DNA of 52,741 nt from Symsagittifera roscoffensis (lineage: Eukaryota > Xenacoelomorpha > Acoela > Convolutidae). Where the stretch lies: assembly GCF_963678635.1 (NCBI RefSeq), contig NW_026971246.1:679-53419 (forward strand). The letters run 5' to 3'. Shown here piece by piece: positions 19,601 through 30,049 of the stretch. A program made the position numbers and the translations under genes. Position 1 is the stretch's first letter; each line of letters starts with the position of its first letter. Under the pieces are notes generated by a model. That model was not told the DNA's origin. It worked only from the letters and a program-made list of their open reading frames with translations, and did not search any database.

Positions 19601-22600
19601 GATCCCGAGGTCGAATCCCTGTCTGAATAGGTGTTCATTCTCGAGCTTTCTGACTTATCATCCGTCGAAGGTGTTGTGCTGGAGACTGCACGCTCCTCCA
19701 GATCATGTCCGTATCTCCTTCGCATCCATCTGAACTCCCCGGACAAAACTTTGTTCTCTAGGTCCTGTTTCTCATCAGGAATTTTCTCGTCTATCTCGGA
19801 CTCCCCGGACAAATTCACTTGTCCCGGGTGTTGATCTTGTGATTGCTGGTTTTTCTCCTCATCCTTCTCCCCGGACAAATAGTCTTGCAGCAGATTTTGT
19901 TCTACCTCTTCACCCTCTTTTTCCCGGTCTACAAAGGTGACGGTTTTCTTTCGCTTGCTGCTCCCCTGTTCTTTCCGTCCGTAAGAAGTACTGGTTAAAA
20001 TCTCTTGGGGTATTGAGGATACTAGTTGCTGAACTATTGTCCTACAATCCCTCTTGTTCTCTTCGTGCTGTTGTCTGGACGGCATGATCTTCACTTTCTT
20101 ACTGACTGTTAGCGATGCCACTGCTGCTGTCCACTCGGGGTCATCTCTGGTCACTTCTCTTTCTAACAATCCACCCAGCATCCGCATTACTTGTGGTGTG
20201 ACTTGCACCGTTTTATCCAATAATGAGAGGCTGTTTATATTCATGCGAGAGAGTTCTTGCTGGACCAGGTTCGAGCGCAGCAACAAATCTAAGGGGACTG
20301 GATCCTCCTTGGACAGGATCTTTATCTCAGCTGCTTTCTCTACAGGTAACTCAGGATGCCCTGGAATTGGATGTCCAGACTTATCCAACCATCTCGTTAA
20401 GGGAAGCGCTTCATAAGTTTCTTTGTCCAGAAACGAGAATCCCTCCTTTACTTCCGCCTGATTGGCCTGCTTCTGCTCCAATCTTTCATAGAACTCAGTT
20501 TTCTTGCTGAGACTGTCAGCATTCTGATGTTTATCACGCATCCTATGTTCGATTATCATATGGTAGCCATCCAATCTGACTATCCATCTACCAATATAAC
20601 TCTGATCCATCGAGTAGGTCTTCAACCAGGATAACGCTCTGTTGTCCACGCGTAACTTGAAGGGAGCGCTCCCCAAGTATGCACGATACTTTTCCACGAA
20701 GGTAACTACTGCAAACATTTCTGCTTTTGGTGCGCCATATTTCATCTCTGTGTCACTCAAGACCTTGCTGCCGTATGCAATGGGACGGAGGACTGTTCTT
20801 CCGTTCCATTCTTGCTCTTGATGCAATATTCCTGAGATGGCCACCACCGATGCGTCTGTGTCAAGAACATACATGCCCTTTTCTGTAGGCATGCCCAGCA
20901 CTGGCGCTTCGCACAGTTCCCGCTTTATGTTCTCGAAAGCAACTTGTGCCTCATCGTTCCATTCGAACTTCTTCCCTTTGTTGCGCATCAGCTTCTGCAT
21001 CGGATACACCTTGTCCGCATATCCTTTAATGAATTCACGGTAGTAATTGGCAAACCCTAGGAAGCTCATGAGCTGTGTGTCCGTTCTAGGAGCTTTCCAT
21101 GTCAGCACAGCCTCTACTGCTTCTGGATCTGGCCTCACACCATGCCGGTCCACCATTCTTCCCAGGTACTTGATCGAATCCCTAAGGATTTCACATTTCG
21201 ATGGTTTGCATTTCAAGCCTGCTCTTTTCATACATCCGAAGACCTCATCGAGTCGATCAATGTGATCCTCTAGGGTTGGTGTCGCTATGACTACGTCATC
21301 CACGTAGCACATCAAGAGATTCCCGTACTTTTTGGTCACTCCTGTCAAAGCCTGAGCCATCAGCCTTTGAAAGGTTGCTGTTGCATTGCACAAGCCGAAG
21401 GGCATCCTCTTCCACTGGTACAACCCCAATTCGCACGCGAATCCGGTTTTCTCCCTGTCCTTCTTTCGCAGAGGAACCTGCCAGAAGGCAGAACCCAAGT
21501 CCAATGTGGTGAAGAACTTTGCATCACCAAGTTTGGATAGGCTCTCGTCTATTCGTGGTATCGGGTACGCATCTTTAATCGTTACCGCGTTCAAGTAACG
21601 AAAGTCGCAACAAAATCTAAGCTGCCCCCCTTTCTTTTTCGCCATTACTACTCCGCAAGCCCATGGTGATTTCGAGGGTTCTATCATGTCGTATTCAAGC
21701 AACATTTCTATTTCCGCTCGGCACGCTTCCGATTTATGTGGCGTCATTCGCCTTGCGCCTTCCCTATGGGGAACGGCGCCCTCTTCTAGTTCGATTTCGT
21801 GTTCGACGAAATTACAGCAACCGATGTCCGCCTTATGTTTTGAAAATACTTCGGCGTTCCGATCTAGGAGGTCCCGCAATTTTTCAAAATCTCCCTCACC
21901 TATTTTTCCTTTTAAATGTTCTATTTCTGGCAAAACCGGTTTGTCAGAATCTAGTTCATATGACGAGGGGCGTTCCGGAAAATTCGAGCAGCTTGATAAG
22001 CCGTCGTCCGTTTCGGATTTCATTGAAAACAATTTACGAATAGATTTTAATTCATTAATTCTCTTTAAGATTTTATCTTTATTTGCATGATAAGGACAGT
22101 CTTTCACACTATATTTCTTCAAGTTTTGTGTCTCTTCATAGTCGGTCCTCATCGGCAATGCGTAACCAAGCTTCTTTCCACGCTGGATTGAAACCGTGGT
22201 GTCCAGTGTGTTCAACAACACACTGACACACAGTCCGTTTCGCGTTACCGAGAAGCTCCGGCCTAAAATCACCGAACTCTGACTATTTGGATTCGGTACT
22301 AAGCAAACCTGTTTGCTATCACTTAACGAATTTAAATTTCTCATTCTAAAAATTGCTACTACAGCTTGTCCTGGTTGTAACTTTACTTTTCTATCCAAAA
22401 AAACTGGTACCTTATTTTCATCTGCTATTATCCTATTAATTGGTCTCTTAACATACTTTCGGTCCGGGTTTCTAATCCGTATTAGACCGTTGTTCAAGTC
22501 AATCATCACGTCAAAGTTCCTGACAAAATCTCTGCCCAAGATGAATTGGTCGGCGTCGTCCAGATTCTCTACCACCAAGAAGCTCATCCAAAGGTTCCGT

Positions 22601-25600
22601 CCTCCCATGTGAAGGACCGTCACCGGTGTTCTTCCGGCTACGTAGATAGCTCCTCGATTTGCAGCGGCTAGTCGGAGATTCGTAGGAATCAAGTCTTCCC
22701 GCGTGAAGCCCATTCTCTCCCAGGTTTTTATCGGCATCACACTCACCACCGCGCCTGTGTCCAGAAGCCCTGTGACTCCGATTTTTGTTCCGTTGGTGTC
22801 AAGCAGGTGTGCTGTCACATCTGCTTCATATCCAATATGTACTGCGTCTTGTTCCATCATGGCGTCATGGCCTATCCTGCGGACTTTGAGTTCCTCTTCA
22901 CCCAAATAGATCTGCCCCATTTGGTCATCATCTGTTGTTATGTAAGTCCTGGTGTAGATGCTGATTCCATCCACGTTCAGCATTATTTGATACGGCCCAT
23001 AGACCTCCAAGTAGCGTCCATGAAGTTTCTTCATGCGAGGGCCACCCGTCGTTAGTAGTGCTCGCACAGCTCTCGACTCAGTGCGTGGCTCCACCTGCCT
23101 CAGATAATCTGCATATGTGTCCAAATGCATTAAAGTGAACTCTGATGGTTCACTCAAATTTCTTATTACCTGGTGTCCAGCCACTGAGATTATCGACTGT
23201 ATCTTCTTTCCTTGCGGCGCCATGCCGAACCTCTTACCGGAGATCACTTTAAGTTTCATATCTAAACTGCTTGGTGTTTTCGTCTCCTCGAACTCCGTTG
23301 CCTCGAAGGTATTCAGTTGCTCCTGAAGCTTTTCATTTTCCAGTTCAAGTTTCACTTTTTGTTCGATCTCTTTCGTCACCAATTCCTGCTGTACTCTATT
23401 TAGAGCATCCTTTGCGGCTGCCTTATAATCGATCTTGAAGTCATCGGCCGCAGTTGCTGGTTCCGGTTCACGTGCTTCTTCTGTTACCGCTTGCATTTTC
23501 TTTGCCGCCAGCTCTTGAGGTTTGTCCTTCCTGCGTGCCTCTGCTTCGCTCAAGAGTCGAGCCTTGCTTGCTTTCACTCCTGACAAAGCTTCTTCATGCC
23601 TTGGATGCTTGATGTCTGCCACTGCATCCCAGAATTGCGGACAATCTGATTTAAAATGACCTTCCAAGTTGCAAAAGAAACACCTCGGGCCGAATTTCGC
23701 AATTACTCCTCTCATGAAATCCTCATGGTCCAACTCTGACGCATCTTCGTCCTCGAGGCTAAAGCCTATTGCTTTCATGCCTTGTTTGTAAGCTGGGCAT
23801 GCTGACACATGATGGTCTGTTGAACTGCAATTAGCACAAGAACGTCTCTTGTCCATATCATCCCTCGGTTTGTACCAATTGTTCCCTTGGTTAGCTGGTC
23901 CGTTGTTAAAATTGCCATAATTGTTCTTGTAATATCCAGATCTCGAAGGAGGTTTCAACAAAAGATACTCTTTTGATTTGAGCCTCAACTCCTCCGGTGT
24001 TGGCGCATTAGTTGATAGTGGTGTGTAATGCGTTGCTAGCATCGTACGAAGTTCATCATTTTTCACACCATCGATGAATTTTGAGGCTACGGCCAGGTTC
24101 ATCCTTCGGTTTGACTCATCCGGTTGGCTGCGTCTTCTCAGCATTTCCAAATCATCGAGAAACTTGTCTATTGTTTCATCTTCTCGTTGCCTCCGTTTCT
24201 CGAAGCGCATCATCGCCTGGTGCCCCTGCACCCCTGATCCGAAACGGTTTAATAAGATTTCGAAGATTTTCTCAGCAGTGTCACGTTGATACTGTTTCTT
24301 GGCCATGACACAGTTCAGGGCTGTCCCTTCTAAGTTGCTGGTGAGCGCGCTGCATTCCTGTCTCTCAGACAAGTCTTCTTCCTCGAAATGCAGCTTCATT
24401 ACCTCTATCCAGGTATCAATACAGCCATCAGATTCGTCTTTGTAGCATCTTGGTTTCTTAAAGACTCTTCTGGACTTTTCACTGCGTTCATTGGTTCTAG
24501 ATAACCGCGTCAGGAATGTCTCCAAAGACCTGTTCAGGGGTTCAAATGCTGTGGCCATTGCCGTAGCATCCCTTGAGAGTCCCGCTTGAGTGTCCTCACA
24601 CCTTGTCGAAGGCTCTGTGTGCGGTGCATCCCTGCAATCCGAATCACCTTGAGCGTTTCCCGCTTGGCCCATGTGACTCCTCCTCGGGCTTGTATGCCCC
24701 ATGTTGCCAGAATCGCTTCTCCCAGTCGCATGTGTGCTTTGCGTTGGTCGTTCGTTCGAGGTTTGTCTGTTCCCCGTTGAACTCGCTCTACTGTTCGGGC
24801 CCCATGCTGTATTACCCCTTGTGGCATAGCCTGATGAACTGCCCCTGCCTCTAGTGGATCCATTTGTCTTCCTCCTTTGATGTTCATTGAAGTTCACCCT
24901 CGGTTCCCTGCTGGGACCTCCCGAGTTCGGCTCTCCTTCTTTTGGTCCACTCTTGCTGCTTAGTAGCCCGTCCAACCTATCCATGATAGCCTGCGTTCGC
25001 CTCTCCATCATCGCGTCTATCTTTGTGTCAAGAGACCCAAGAGACTGCTCTTGCTGAATTCTTAACTTCTCCATGTCGGCTCTTAAGCGTAACTCCCTTT
25101 GTTCCGCCTCTCTTGTCATTCGCGACAAGTTCCTCGTCATATGTTCGTCCGTTCTTTCTTTCAAGCGTTTTTCGCTTCTGTCAACTTCTTGTCTGTTGCG
25201 GTTTATTTCTTCCCGCAGACTTTCTCTTTCAATGTGAACTGCTCTTTCCAGTTCACTCATCCTTATCGACATCTGTTCATTTTGTTCTCCTAAACTGCCC
25301 ACTATGTTGTTTAAGGCTTCCTCTAGTGCTGCCCCGTTATCCATGAGTGGCGTCACTAGTGGTGGTGTAACTCTGTCGGTCCCAGGTAGCTTCGTGCTGG
25401 TCGAGATCCGGGCCTTGACTCTCTGTCTTGACGTCTTTTCATTATCTATTTCAGGATCCGCTAACGCGTTGCCAAGCCCTCTGGTTCTACTCTCTTCAGG
25501 TTGTGGCTCCGAACTTGTCCTAATCGTGAAGTCCTTCGACTGGCCCGGCGTGTTTGCCTCTTTGCTTATCGTTGTCACTACACCAAATTTGTCCATGGTT

Positions 25601-26238
25601 CCAGTCTCTCTTCCGACGTATGCCTCACTCTCCTGGATCGAACTATTGAGACTGACTTGAGATCCAAAGTCCCCTTGCTCCTCTTCATCCTCTTCCTCCT
25701 GGGACTCACCGTCATTTCCTGCTCCTCCTCCCATGCTGAATGGAAAGATGTTTCCGAAGGTGTTCTTCATTCTTTCTGAGAATGATGATGACGTTGTTTG
25801 TTTCCCCGTTCCGCCTGCCATCATAGTGTTGTCTGTCGGAGATCTTCTAGTCGCCGTTACTTCAGTTGAGATGTCGGACAGTTCCGACATCTCCTCTCGA
25901 TCCAATGTCCCGGTGGAAGTGGCAAAATCATGGCCTTGTTCTACCGGGGTTGATTCACTCGCCAGCCTTCTGCCTCTTCCTTCCAATCCATTTACTCCCT
26001 GGCTGTCGTTCATGGTATGGTCCGTATTGACCTCCACTTCTAATAGTTCTCTTCGCTCTTCTGAGGTCTTCTGACTTCTCGTTTCAACCATTCTGCCTGA
26101 AACCGTCCCCTCTTTATCGGACCGGGTTCGCTTGATCCAATCCACAAAAGGATCGGTCTTCGTTTTTCTTTGCTTTTCAGGTATGAATTTCCTAGAGCTA
26201 TTACCTCGTTTTGGTATCCTTGACTTGTCTAAACTCAT
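16636..26238 (-). CDS. Element 1 gag-pol polyprotein with C-terminal macro domain
   Basis: One intact 3,200-codon frame. Approximate order: disordered N-terminus; coiled coil 330-425; capsid-like gag region 590-760; two CCHC knuckles at 801-814 and 853-866; aspartic protease with DTGA at 1160; RT about 1490-1680 with YVDD at 1645-1648; RNase H from about 1785; integrase with HHCC zinc binding near 2418 and a D,D35E triad at about 2479, 2541 and 2577; a GPF/GPY-type module near 2716; an acidic linker; and a last 150 residues (about 3045-3200) resembling a TARG1-like macro domain. Gag and pol are fused without a frameshift, unlike many Ty3/gypsy elements. Polyprotein processing by the protease is presumed. 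RT and integrase order (RT-RH-IN) fixes the Ty3/gypsy type. This is the only fully intact pol in the window. Confidence 0.95.
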   Translation of the reverse strand: MSLDKSRIPKRGNSSRKFIPEKQRKTKTDPFVDWIKRTRSDKEGTVSGRMVETRSQKTSEERRELLEVEVNTDHTMNDSQGVNGLEGRGRRLASESTPVEQGHDFATSTGTLDREEMSELSDISTEVTATRRSPTDNTMMAGGTGKQTTSSSFSERMKNTFGNIFPFSMGGGAGNDGESQEEEDEEEQGDFGSQVSLNSSIQESEAYVGRETGTMDKFGVVTTISKEANTPGQSKDFTIRTSSEPQPEESRTRGLGNALADPEIDNEKTSRQRVKARISTSTKLPGTDRVTPPLVTPLMDNGAALEEALNNIVGSLGEQNEQMSIRMSELERAVHIERESLREEINRNRQEVDRSEKRLKERTDEHMTRNLSRMTREAEQRELRLRADMEKLRIQQEQSLGSLDTKIDAMMERRTQAIMDRLDGLLSSKSGPKEGEPNSGGPSREPRVNFNEHQRRKTNGSTRGRGSSSGYATRGNTAWGPNSRASSTGNRQTSNERPTQSTHATGRSDSGNMGHTSPRRSHMGQAGNAQGDSDCRDAPHTEPSTRCEDTQAGLSRDATAMATAFEPLNRSLETFLTRLSRTNERSEKSRRVFKKPRCYKDESDGCIDTWIEVMKLHFEEEDLSERQECSALTSNLEGTALNCVMAKKQYQRDTAEKIFEILLNRFGSGVQGHQAMMRFEKRRQREDETIDKFLDDLEMLRRRSQPDESNRRMNLAVASKFIDGVKNDELRTMLATHYTPLSTNAPTPEELRLKSKEYLLLKPPSRSGYYKNNYGNFNNGPANQGNNWYKPRDDMDKRRSCANCSSTDHHVSACPAYKQGMKAIGFSLEDEDASELDHEDFMRGVIAKFGPRCFFCNLEGHFKSDCPQFWDAVADIKHPRHEEALSGVKASKARLLSEAEARRKDKPQELAAKKMQAVTEEAREPEPATAADDFKIDYKAAAKDALNRVQQELVTKEIEQKVKLELENEKLQEQLNTFEATEFEETKTPSSLDMKLKVISGKRFGMAPQGKKIQSIISVAGHQVIRNLSEPSEFTLMHLDTYADYLRQVEPRTESRAVRALLTTGGPRMKKLHGRYLEVYGPYQIMLNVDGISIYTRTYITTDDDQMGQIYLGEEELKVRRIGHDAMMEQDAVHIGYEADVTAHLLDTNGTKIGVTGLLDTGAVVSVMPIKTWERMGFTREDLIPTNLRLAAANRGAIYVAGRTPVTVLHMGGRNLWMSFLVVENLDDADQFILGRDFVRNFDVMIDLNNGLIRIRNPDRKYVKRPINRIIADENKVPVFLDRKVKLQPGQAVVAIFRMRNLNSLSDSKQVCLVPNPNSQSSVILGRSFSVTRNGLCVSVLLNTLDTTVSIQRGKKLGYALPMRTDYEETQNLKKYSVKDCPYHANKDKILKRINELKSIRKLFSMKSETDDGLSSCSNFPERPSSYELDSDKPVLPEIEHLKGKIGEGDFEKLRDLLDRNAEVFSKHKADIGCCNFVEHEIELEEGAVPHREGARRMTPHKSEACRAEIEMLLEYDMIEPSKSPWACGVVMAKKKGGQLRFCCDFRYLNAVTIKDAYPIPRIDESLSKLGDAKFFTTLDLGSAFWQVPLRKKDREKTGFACELGLYQWKRMPFGLCNATATFQRLMAQALTGVTKKYGNLLMCYVDDVVIATPTLEDHIDRLDEVFGCMKRAGLKCKPSKCEILRDSIKYLGRMVDRHGVRPDPEAVEAVLTWKAPRTDTQLMSFLGFANYYREFIKGYADKVYPMQKLMRNKGKKFEWNDEAQVAFENIKRELCEAPVLGMPTEKGMYVLDTDASVVAISGILHQEQEWNGRTVLRPIAYGSKVLSDTEMKYGAPKAEMFAVVTFVEKYRAYLGSAPFKLRVDNRALSWLKTYSMDQSYIGRWIVRLDGYHMIIEHRMRDKHQNADSLSKKTEFYERLEQKQANQAEVKEGFSFLDKETYEALPLTRWLDKSGHPIPGHPELPVEKAAEIKILSKEDPVPLDLLLRSNLVQQELSRMNINSLSLLDKTVQVTPQVMRMLGGLLEREVTRDDPEWTAAVASLTVSKKVKIMPSRQQHEENKRDCRTIVQQLVSSIPQEILTSTSYGRKEQGSSKRKKTVTFVDREKEGEEVEQNLLQDYLSGEKDEEKNQQSQDQHPGQVNLSGESEIDEKIPDEKQDLENKVLSGEFRWMRRRYGHDLEERAVSSTTPSTDDKSESSRMNTYSDRDSTSGSELSELAIHTLLVETRARNLDREVYQDPDSDRYLIPSERVFDNAADDLETIAVSKRSISLLPQKEVVRTDLQPFQQETQPLAKIWCVKMEEDTHQPNELNSQMRVMKTYLKARYRLSDLLRAQRNDRMTSNLKRWIENGAPDKGDLEEDSYRILRQYFMQKEGRLYLNKDGIVACRRREEDKVLYKYNAIVLPQLYQTELLFRSHDQMGHQGIDKVYQRILKRFEWPGMKKACEKWVTACLSCQQVKDPRKLRFPLQSIESSEFNEVVQIDHQKICMTDSGYNQVLVMIDHFTKYAEAVPCITASAEETCDHLINTWIARHGCPMTFQSDNGTAFVGELTKELMRRSQVAQAHSTTYHPQTNGLVERQNRTLVSMLRVYCSRYMTDWDRYLSQVMGAYNSTQHSTTGVSPHMMLTGHEKSLPLTFFYPEYEGKKTSPQVYVRDVIRRQQELNDLCRRNTQQAQARQRKRFDKKAAGAKAYSVGDYVWVFQNVIPPKGTKKLLKKWRGPFMITEVHQERRFYRLSTGRAAHYENIKPHNPSTEDWCIPADMEEGDYLMMDPACEVNEKGTREKNDGNEVVEEGTDTPLDLDPNEQIEADDETLPYAEEDWQDSEQTEVPKNMEPDLPFTMQTRQKDGTRPRKKYNPYGDDFVVDRIDLKKIVEEVVGLEEITVSQDIDIVDDHNDEWVDDWSKPEVEFDDEQQQSNEQDLTNLRILEWLNEMTSDPEKTSVTIQDVDRESAKYIKTERDDPSWAAQEGQLLIPASNLDLIPGMRSTGTPMDIFVRGVGVGLTHTENLIIKKLRIARETGELEAETGEEPKKPDIGRVVESYFNLPNEYSSNIVLTDSDFILTNRTCAIAITADMSFRTALAADFKREYKNVEFLWKQRPGIGGVAALPPAVSQIPGKYLCFLVTRATEKQHVDPENLVLSLTRLRDFLVEMDVKELSLPVYDPNRGRLHPRELYALAHVIFSDTSIQVYLHKKYYLSIG

Positions 26239-29198
26239 TCTTTATTTGTCACTTTCCTATGCCTACTCTTGACTCAATTGCTAGAGACCTTATAGTTTTA
26301 TTAACAATAATAATGACACAACACAATAAATATCACCAGATTCTATTAAATAGTGACCACGAATCCCTGTATGTTGTCAGAGTACAGTTTGTATAAAATT
26401 TATTCACACTAGCCGATTATCGGTCCAAAGATCTGGAAACTAGCACAATATGATGTTATCAGTCAATTTAAAAGATAGTGTAGTCACTACCCAATCAAGC
26501 ACAGTTTAGGTTGATTTAAAATCAAAAACAAAAAAATATATATATTGACACAATATGAATGTATATATAAAAAAAACGTATGTGTCTTGTACTCTTAGTC
26601 GGTCGCAGTACAATAGTCGAACCTGTCTTTTAAAGAAAAAGCTTTCCCTGCTTGGTGCTGCACCAAACAGACAAAACTTTGAAGGCAGTAATTTTCTCAA
26701 GTGGGCGTCTATTGCACCCACCGAGTACTGTGTTACCTATCTGCCTTCGGACTGCCCGAGCTAGACCTACTAAAATCCTCAGGGCAGTCACTTTCCCCAA
26801 AAACGTATTATGTTTCAATCCACACCAATGAGTCACGCTCTTTTTAATTTAGACTTAGTGTCGCGAATATCCGAGTTCGGACCTGTTTTGTATTAGTCTG
26901 GTTCTTTTTGAGAGGCAAGTTACCAGTGCAGTCACTGATACCTAGCCTGTGTATTAATAACCTAATACCTCTCGCTTTTTAGTCTTTCTTTCGTTTACCT
27001 AAGTCCTTAATAAAATAATACCCCTCCGGATTGGCACAAATAGGACCCTTCCGGACTGTCAGAATATAGACCCCTCCGGATTGGGACCCCTCCGAGTTAG
27101 TTAATAGTAGACCCCTCCGGATTTGGACCCCTCCGAATTAGCAACTATAAGACCCCTCCGGATTCGGACCCCTCCGGTTTTGTGGAAAGTAGACCCCTCC
27201 GGATTCGGACCCCTCTGACTTCGGAGCCCTTAGCTCTGTCAAAGTAGCTTTTTGTAGTTTTCTTAATTTCAGCTTATACCCCTCCGGATACGTTCTGCGT
27301 TGCTTTTATGCTGTTTGAATTAACTGGGAAGGGTATAGGTTCCTTTCCTAGACCCCTCCGGGTTGAAGTTAAGGCACTTATTTGACAATTCACACTAACG
27401 GTGAAGGGTCTTATCACTTGCCTAATTTCGACTGTATTATGGTTGTCTTGTGCCTTCAGCCCTCCCTCTTTGTCTAGAACTGTCCTAAGTTACTTAGTTC
27501 AATCGCTATCAACTTTTGGTAGAGGTATAAGGGTTTTTCAGAAAAATTTATAAAACGTGAAGGGTGTACCCCTCCGGATTTGTGTGATTTGCTAAAAATA
27601 ATCTCAAAAAATTTTCTCGCTCGCTTTTCCGAAAAATTTCTGATCCTATTAGTAAGCTCAGCTAATTTCTGATCTATTGGTACCAAGATCAACTCGATAT
27701 GATCAGTAGTTCCAAAGTTATTAACCAAAACGTTTTTTTCCGAACTCAAAAATTTTCTCTCTTATAGGTTCCGCCTAACTTTTTCCGCAAATCTGGTCCT
27801 TTCGACCTAAAAATTATTGACCCGAGCTCAGAAGGCCTATACTCTTCTAGTTCAATGCAAAAGACCCGATCTAAAACGCTATTGTAGAAAAAATTTGCGA
27901 AAAACTATGCTACCTGGACCCCTCCGGATTGATGAATCCACCAAATCAAACACGTTATGTTCGATTTCTCTGCAAACCGGAAGGCTTTCGGGTAGCGGAT
28001 TTTAAGACTTGTAGATTCACTAGTGGACGTTGTCCGAACAACTATTTTTACTGTCCTACCTCAAAAATTTCAAAAAATTTTCTAAATTTTTAGTGTTTCT
28101 TACTATCAAAAATTGGGAAAATTTGGTTTTTGGTACCAAACTAGTTCCAACCACTTCCGAACTAAAGTTAACCGGTTCTACTTATTACAGTAGTGCAGTT
28201 ACGATGTAACACACTAACTTAGCGCTTTTTTCCGTTTCAAAAAATATCGATATCTCAAAAATCGCGACTTGTGGGGGGATCAAAATATCGCTATTCTGAC
28301 CCTAAAAACCGGTCTGTTTTCGTTGTTTTTCACTGAAAAACGATATGTGACTATTAATATAGGCTATATGAATAATAATATTAGTAATACTATACCCCTC
28401 CGGGTTTGTTTATTATCCGAATTAAGGTGCTTAACTCGGATATTCGCAGTTCGGTGAAGGGTCACTACAGTGCAGCACTGTCGAGCCCCCCACAGATTAC
28501 TATCTTACTTTTTGTACCAAAAGGGATACAAAACTTGTTAACGATACCCAACAGTCGATTGTTGTTGTCGTTGAGCCCCTTCTTGTTGCTCCTTGAACTG
28601 CTTGCCGGATCGGTCTTCACCCAAGACCCTTCCGAATTGAGCGCAAATCAGCTGACCCTTCCGGATTGAGCGCAATTTATCATTAACGTGCTTAAATGCT
28701 CAAATAACCCTACAGTACAAGCCTCACAAACGGGCTACTAAATTGATCGTAATGATCCTGACTGATATAAATGCCTGTAACAACAATATATCTATCAACA
28801 ACAAACGGGGGGGTTGAATCACATCTTGTCTGGGGGGATGATTTCTACTGATTTTTTACTTTTTTACTGTTTTTGGTTTTTTCGGTTCTTTTTTTATGTT
28901 TTTTGTTTTTCTTGGGTACTATACTACTTTTTGTTTGGTTTTGCTGATATCTTTAAGTGTTTTTGGTCACAAACCACTCAGGGGATGAGGGGTTCATGAT
29001 TCCCCCCACCCTTCCTGGTTCGTGAATTTTCGGTCTTAACTAGGTTAAAAAACTATTCACGGTAATCCGGAAGGCTTCCGCGTTCCGAACTACCCTTCCG
29101 CCCCGGCTGTTTAGGCCTATTAAGGGCGTTAATGTGAGCATCCGCTCGGCGCGGAGTGCTCGTTAACGGTCCCGCCGGTCATGATGTTATGAAAGAAT
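26239..29198 (-). other. Element 1 5' leader, non-coding
   Basis: About 3 kb between the PBS-like site and the gag-pol ATG. Short open frames exist but none matches Element 2 or a known family. The region is rich in scattered copies of a CCCTCCGGATT-type motif (see the repeat feature) and in homopolymer tracts. A leader of this length could carry packaging, dimerisation or translation-control RNA structure. Its sequence differs almost entirely from the Element 2 leader. Confidence 0.7.
27019..27362 (-). repeat. Interspersed array of CCCTCCGGATT motifs
   Basis: About a dozen copies of a short motif, consensus GACCCCTCCGGATT on the + strand (AATCCGGAGGGGTC in element RNA), lie in 27019-27362 at irregular 15-40 bp spacing. 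Further isolated copies occur at about 27567, 27917, 28394, 28622 and 28651, and a related one in the Element 1 LTR near 6103. The core TCCGGA is palindromic. The motif is not seen in the Element 2 leader. Confidence 0.8.
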
Positions 29199-29215
29199 AA
29201 CACCCAGGAGCGCCA
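29199..29215 (-). promoter_or_regulatory. Element 1 primer-binding-like site
   Basis: In element orientation TGGCGCTCCTGGGTGTT starts 12 nt after the end of the 5' LTR. TGG is the expected complement of a tRNA CCA end. The same 17 nt, together with the preceding GTTTTTA, occur after the Element 2 LTR, the only long identical block near this end of the leaders. The 11-12 nt gap is longer than usual. I cannot assign the tRNA. Confidence 0.65.
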
Positions 29216-29227
29216 TAAAAACATACA

Positions 29228-29449
29228 TGTAACATTCGCCCGGAAGATACATATCGACGGATAACAAAACTAAGTCTTAAGACGACTGGCTAGCGTCTAA
29301 ACAGAGCTTTGCATGTTTTTCACCGTCTCTACCAAGCCAGTACTTTTCGGTGGTCTTTCTTACATCAGGCTGACAAAAACGTTACTGTTCTCCGGCTTCG
29401 ACCAGAACGCTCAAATTAACTGAATTACATGCAAAATTAGTGAGCTCAT
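29228..29449 (-). repeat. Element 1 5' LTR, segment distal to Element 2 insertion
   Basis: Matches 5634-5855 of the other LTR over 222 bp with no difference noticed. Sequence jumps directly into the Element 2 LTR at 29450; the rest of this LTR resumes at 52054. Confidence 0.93.
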
Positions 29450-29529
29450 TGTGCCAGTCGGTCAAGTCTGGGGGTTTGACCTTGAGAAATACGCAATTTT
29501 GGAGTGAAATTTTAATTTTGCAAAATTCG

Positions 29530-29552
29530 AATTGAGCATGTCATGCTCAATT
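29530..29552. promoter_or_regulatory. Perfect palindrome in Element 2 U3
   Basis: Arms AATTGAGCATG and CATGCTCAATT are perfect complements around a single T. Repeated at 51246-51268 in the 3' LTR. Its place in the presumed U3 suggests a binding site for a dimeric regulator; this is inference. Confidence 0.55.
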
Positions 29553-30005
29553 TTCTCGAACCAACTGAAAATGAAAAAGTCAGAAATCAGAACACCCGAA
29601 TTAACAATTGCGGGAAACTACTCAAGAAAAAGGCAGGAAATTGCTATTCGCAATTTCTCGATACGAAATATCAAGAGAGTAGAGCTGTCTTGTCCTGAAA
29701 ACAGGAGAATCGAATGCGGACTTGAGACAGAACAATTATTCGAATGGAAAGGAGTGGACTCTGAATGGAAGAGTGGACAACTCGAGTGTCCAAAGGGTTC
29801 ATTCAGAGACTTTGATTCTAGAGACAAAAACTTACTTCTGTTATTGAAACTAATTGGCCTTAAAACTTATTTAGTTATATTACTTAATTCTCAAGCTGCT
29901 CAGTTATAACTTACTCCTCATACTCAGGTGCGTCGATATGTAAGTTCCAATTTAAATTTCTCGAGTGCATTTTATGATAGTTATGTTGAGATAAGGCGAG
30001 TTTTA

Positions 30006-30049
30006 GGTTGATCCATCTGAAATGGATCAAAGTTCCACTGTCCAATAAA
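30006..30049 (+). promoter_or_regulatory. Conserved LTR hairpin followed by AATAAA
   Basis: TTGATCCAT, a 5-nt loop and ATGGATCAA form a perfect 9-bp stem, followed 15 nt later by AATAAA (30044-30049). In the 3' LTR the copy lies at 51722-51744 with AATAAA at 51760-51765, where it would act as the poly(A) signal. The stem is also kept in the diverged solo LTR (3749-3771) and in shorter form in Element 1 LTRs (5958-5972 and 52135-52149). Confidence 0.6.

Noticed and set aside
29199-29215. tRNA gene near the PBS
   Set aside because: Only the complement of a tRNA 3' end is present; no cloverleaf can be traced around it.
29532-29909. 125-codon open frame inside both Element 2 LTRs
   Set aside because: It lies in the presumed U3, has no recognisable motif, and the diverged solo LTR does not keep it open. 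Identity between the two LTRs is explained by recent insertion.
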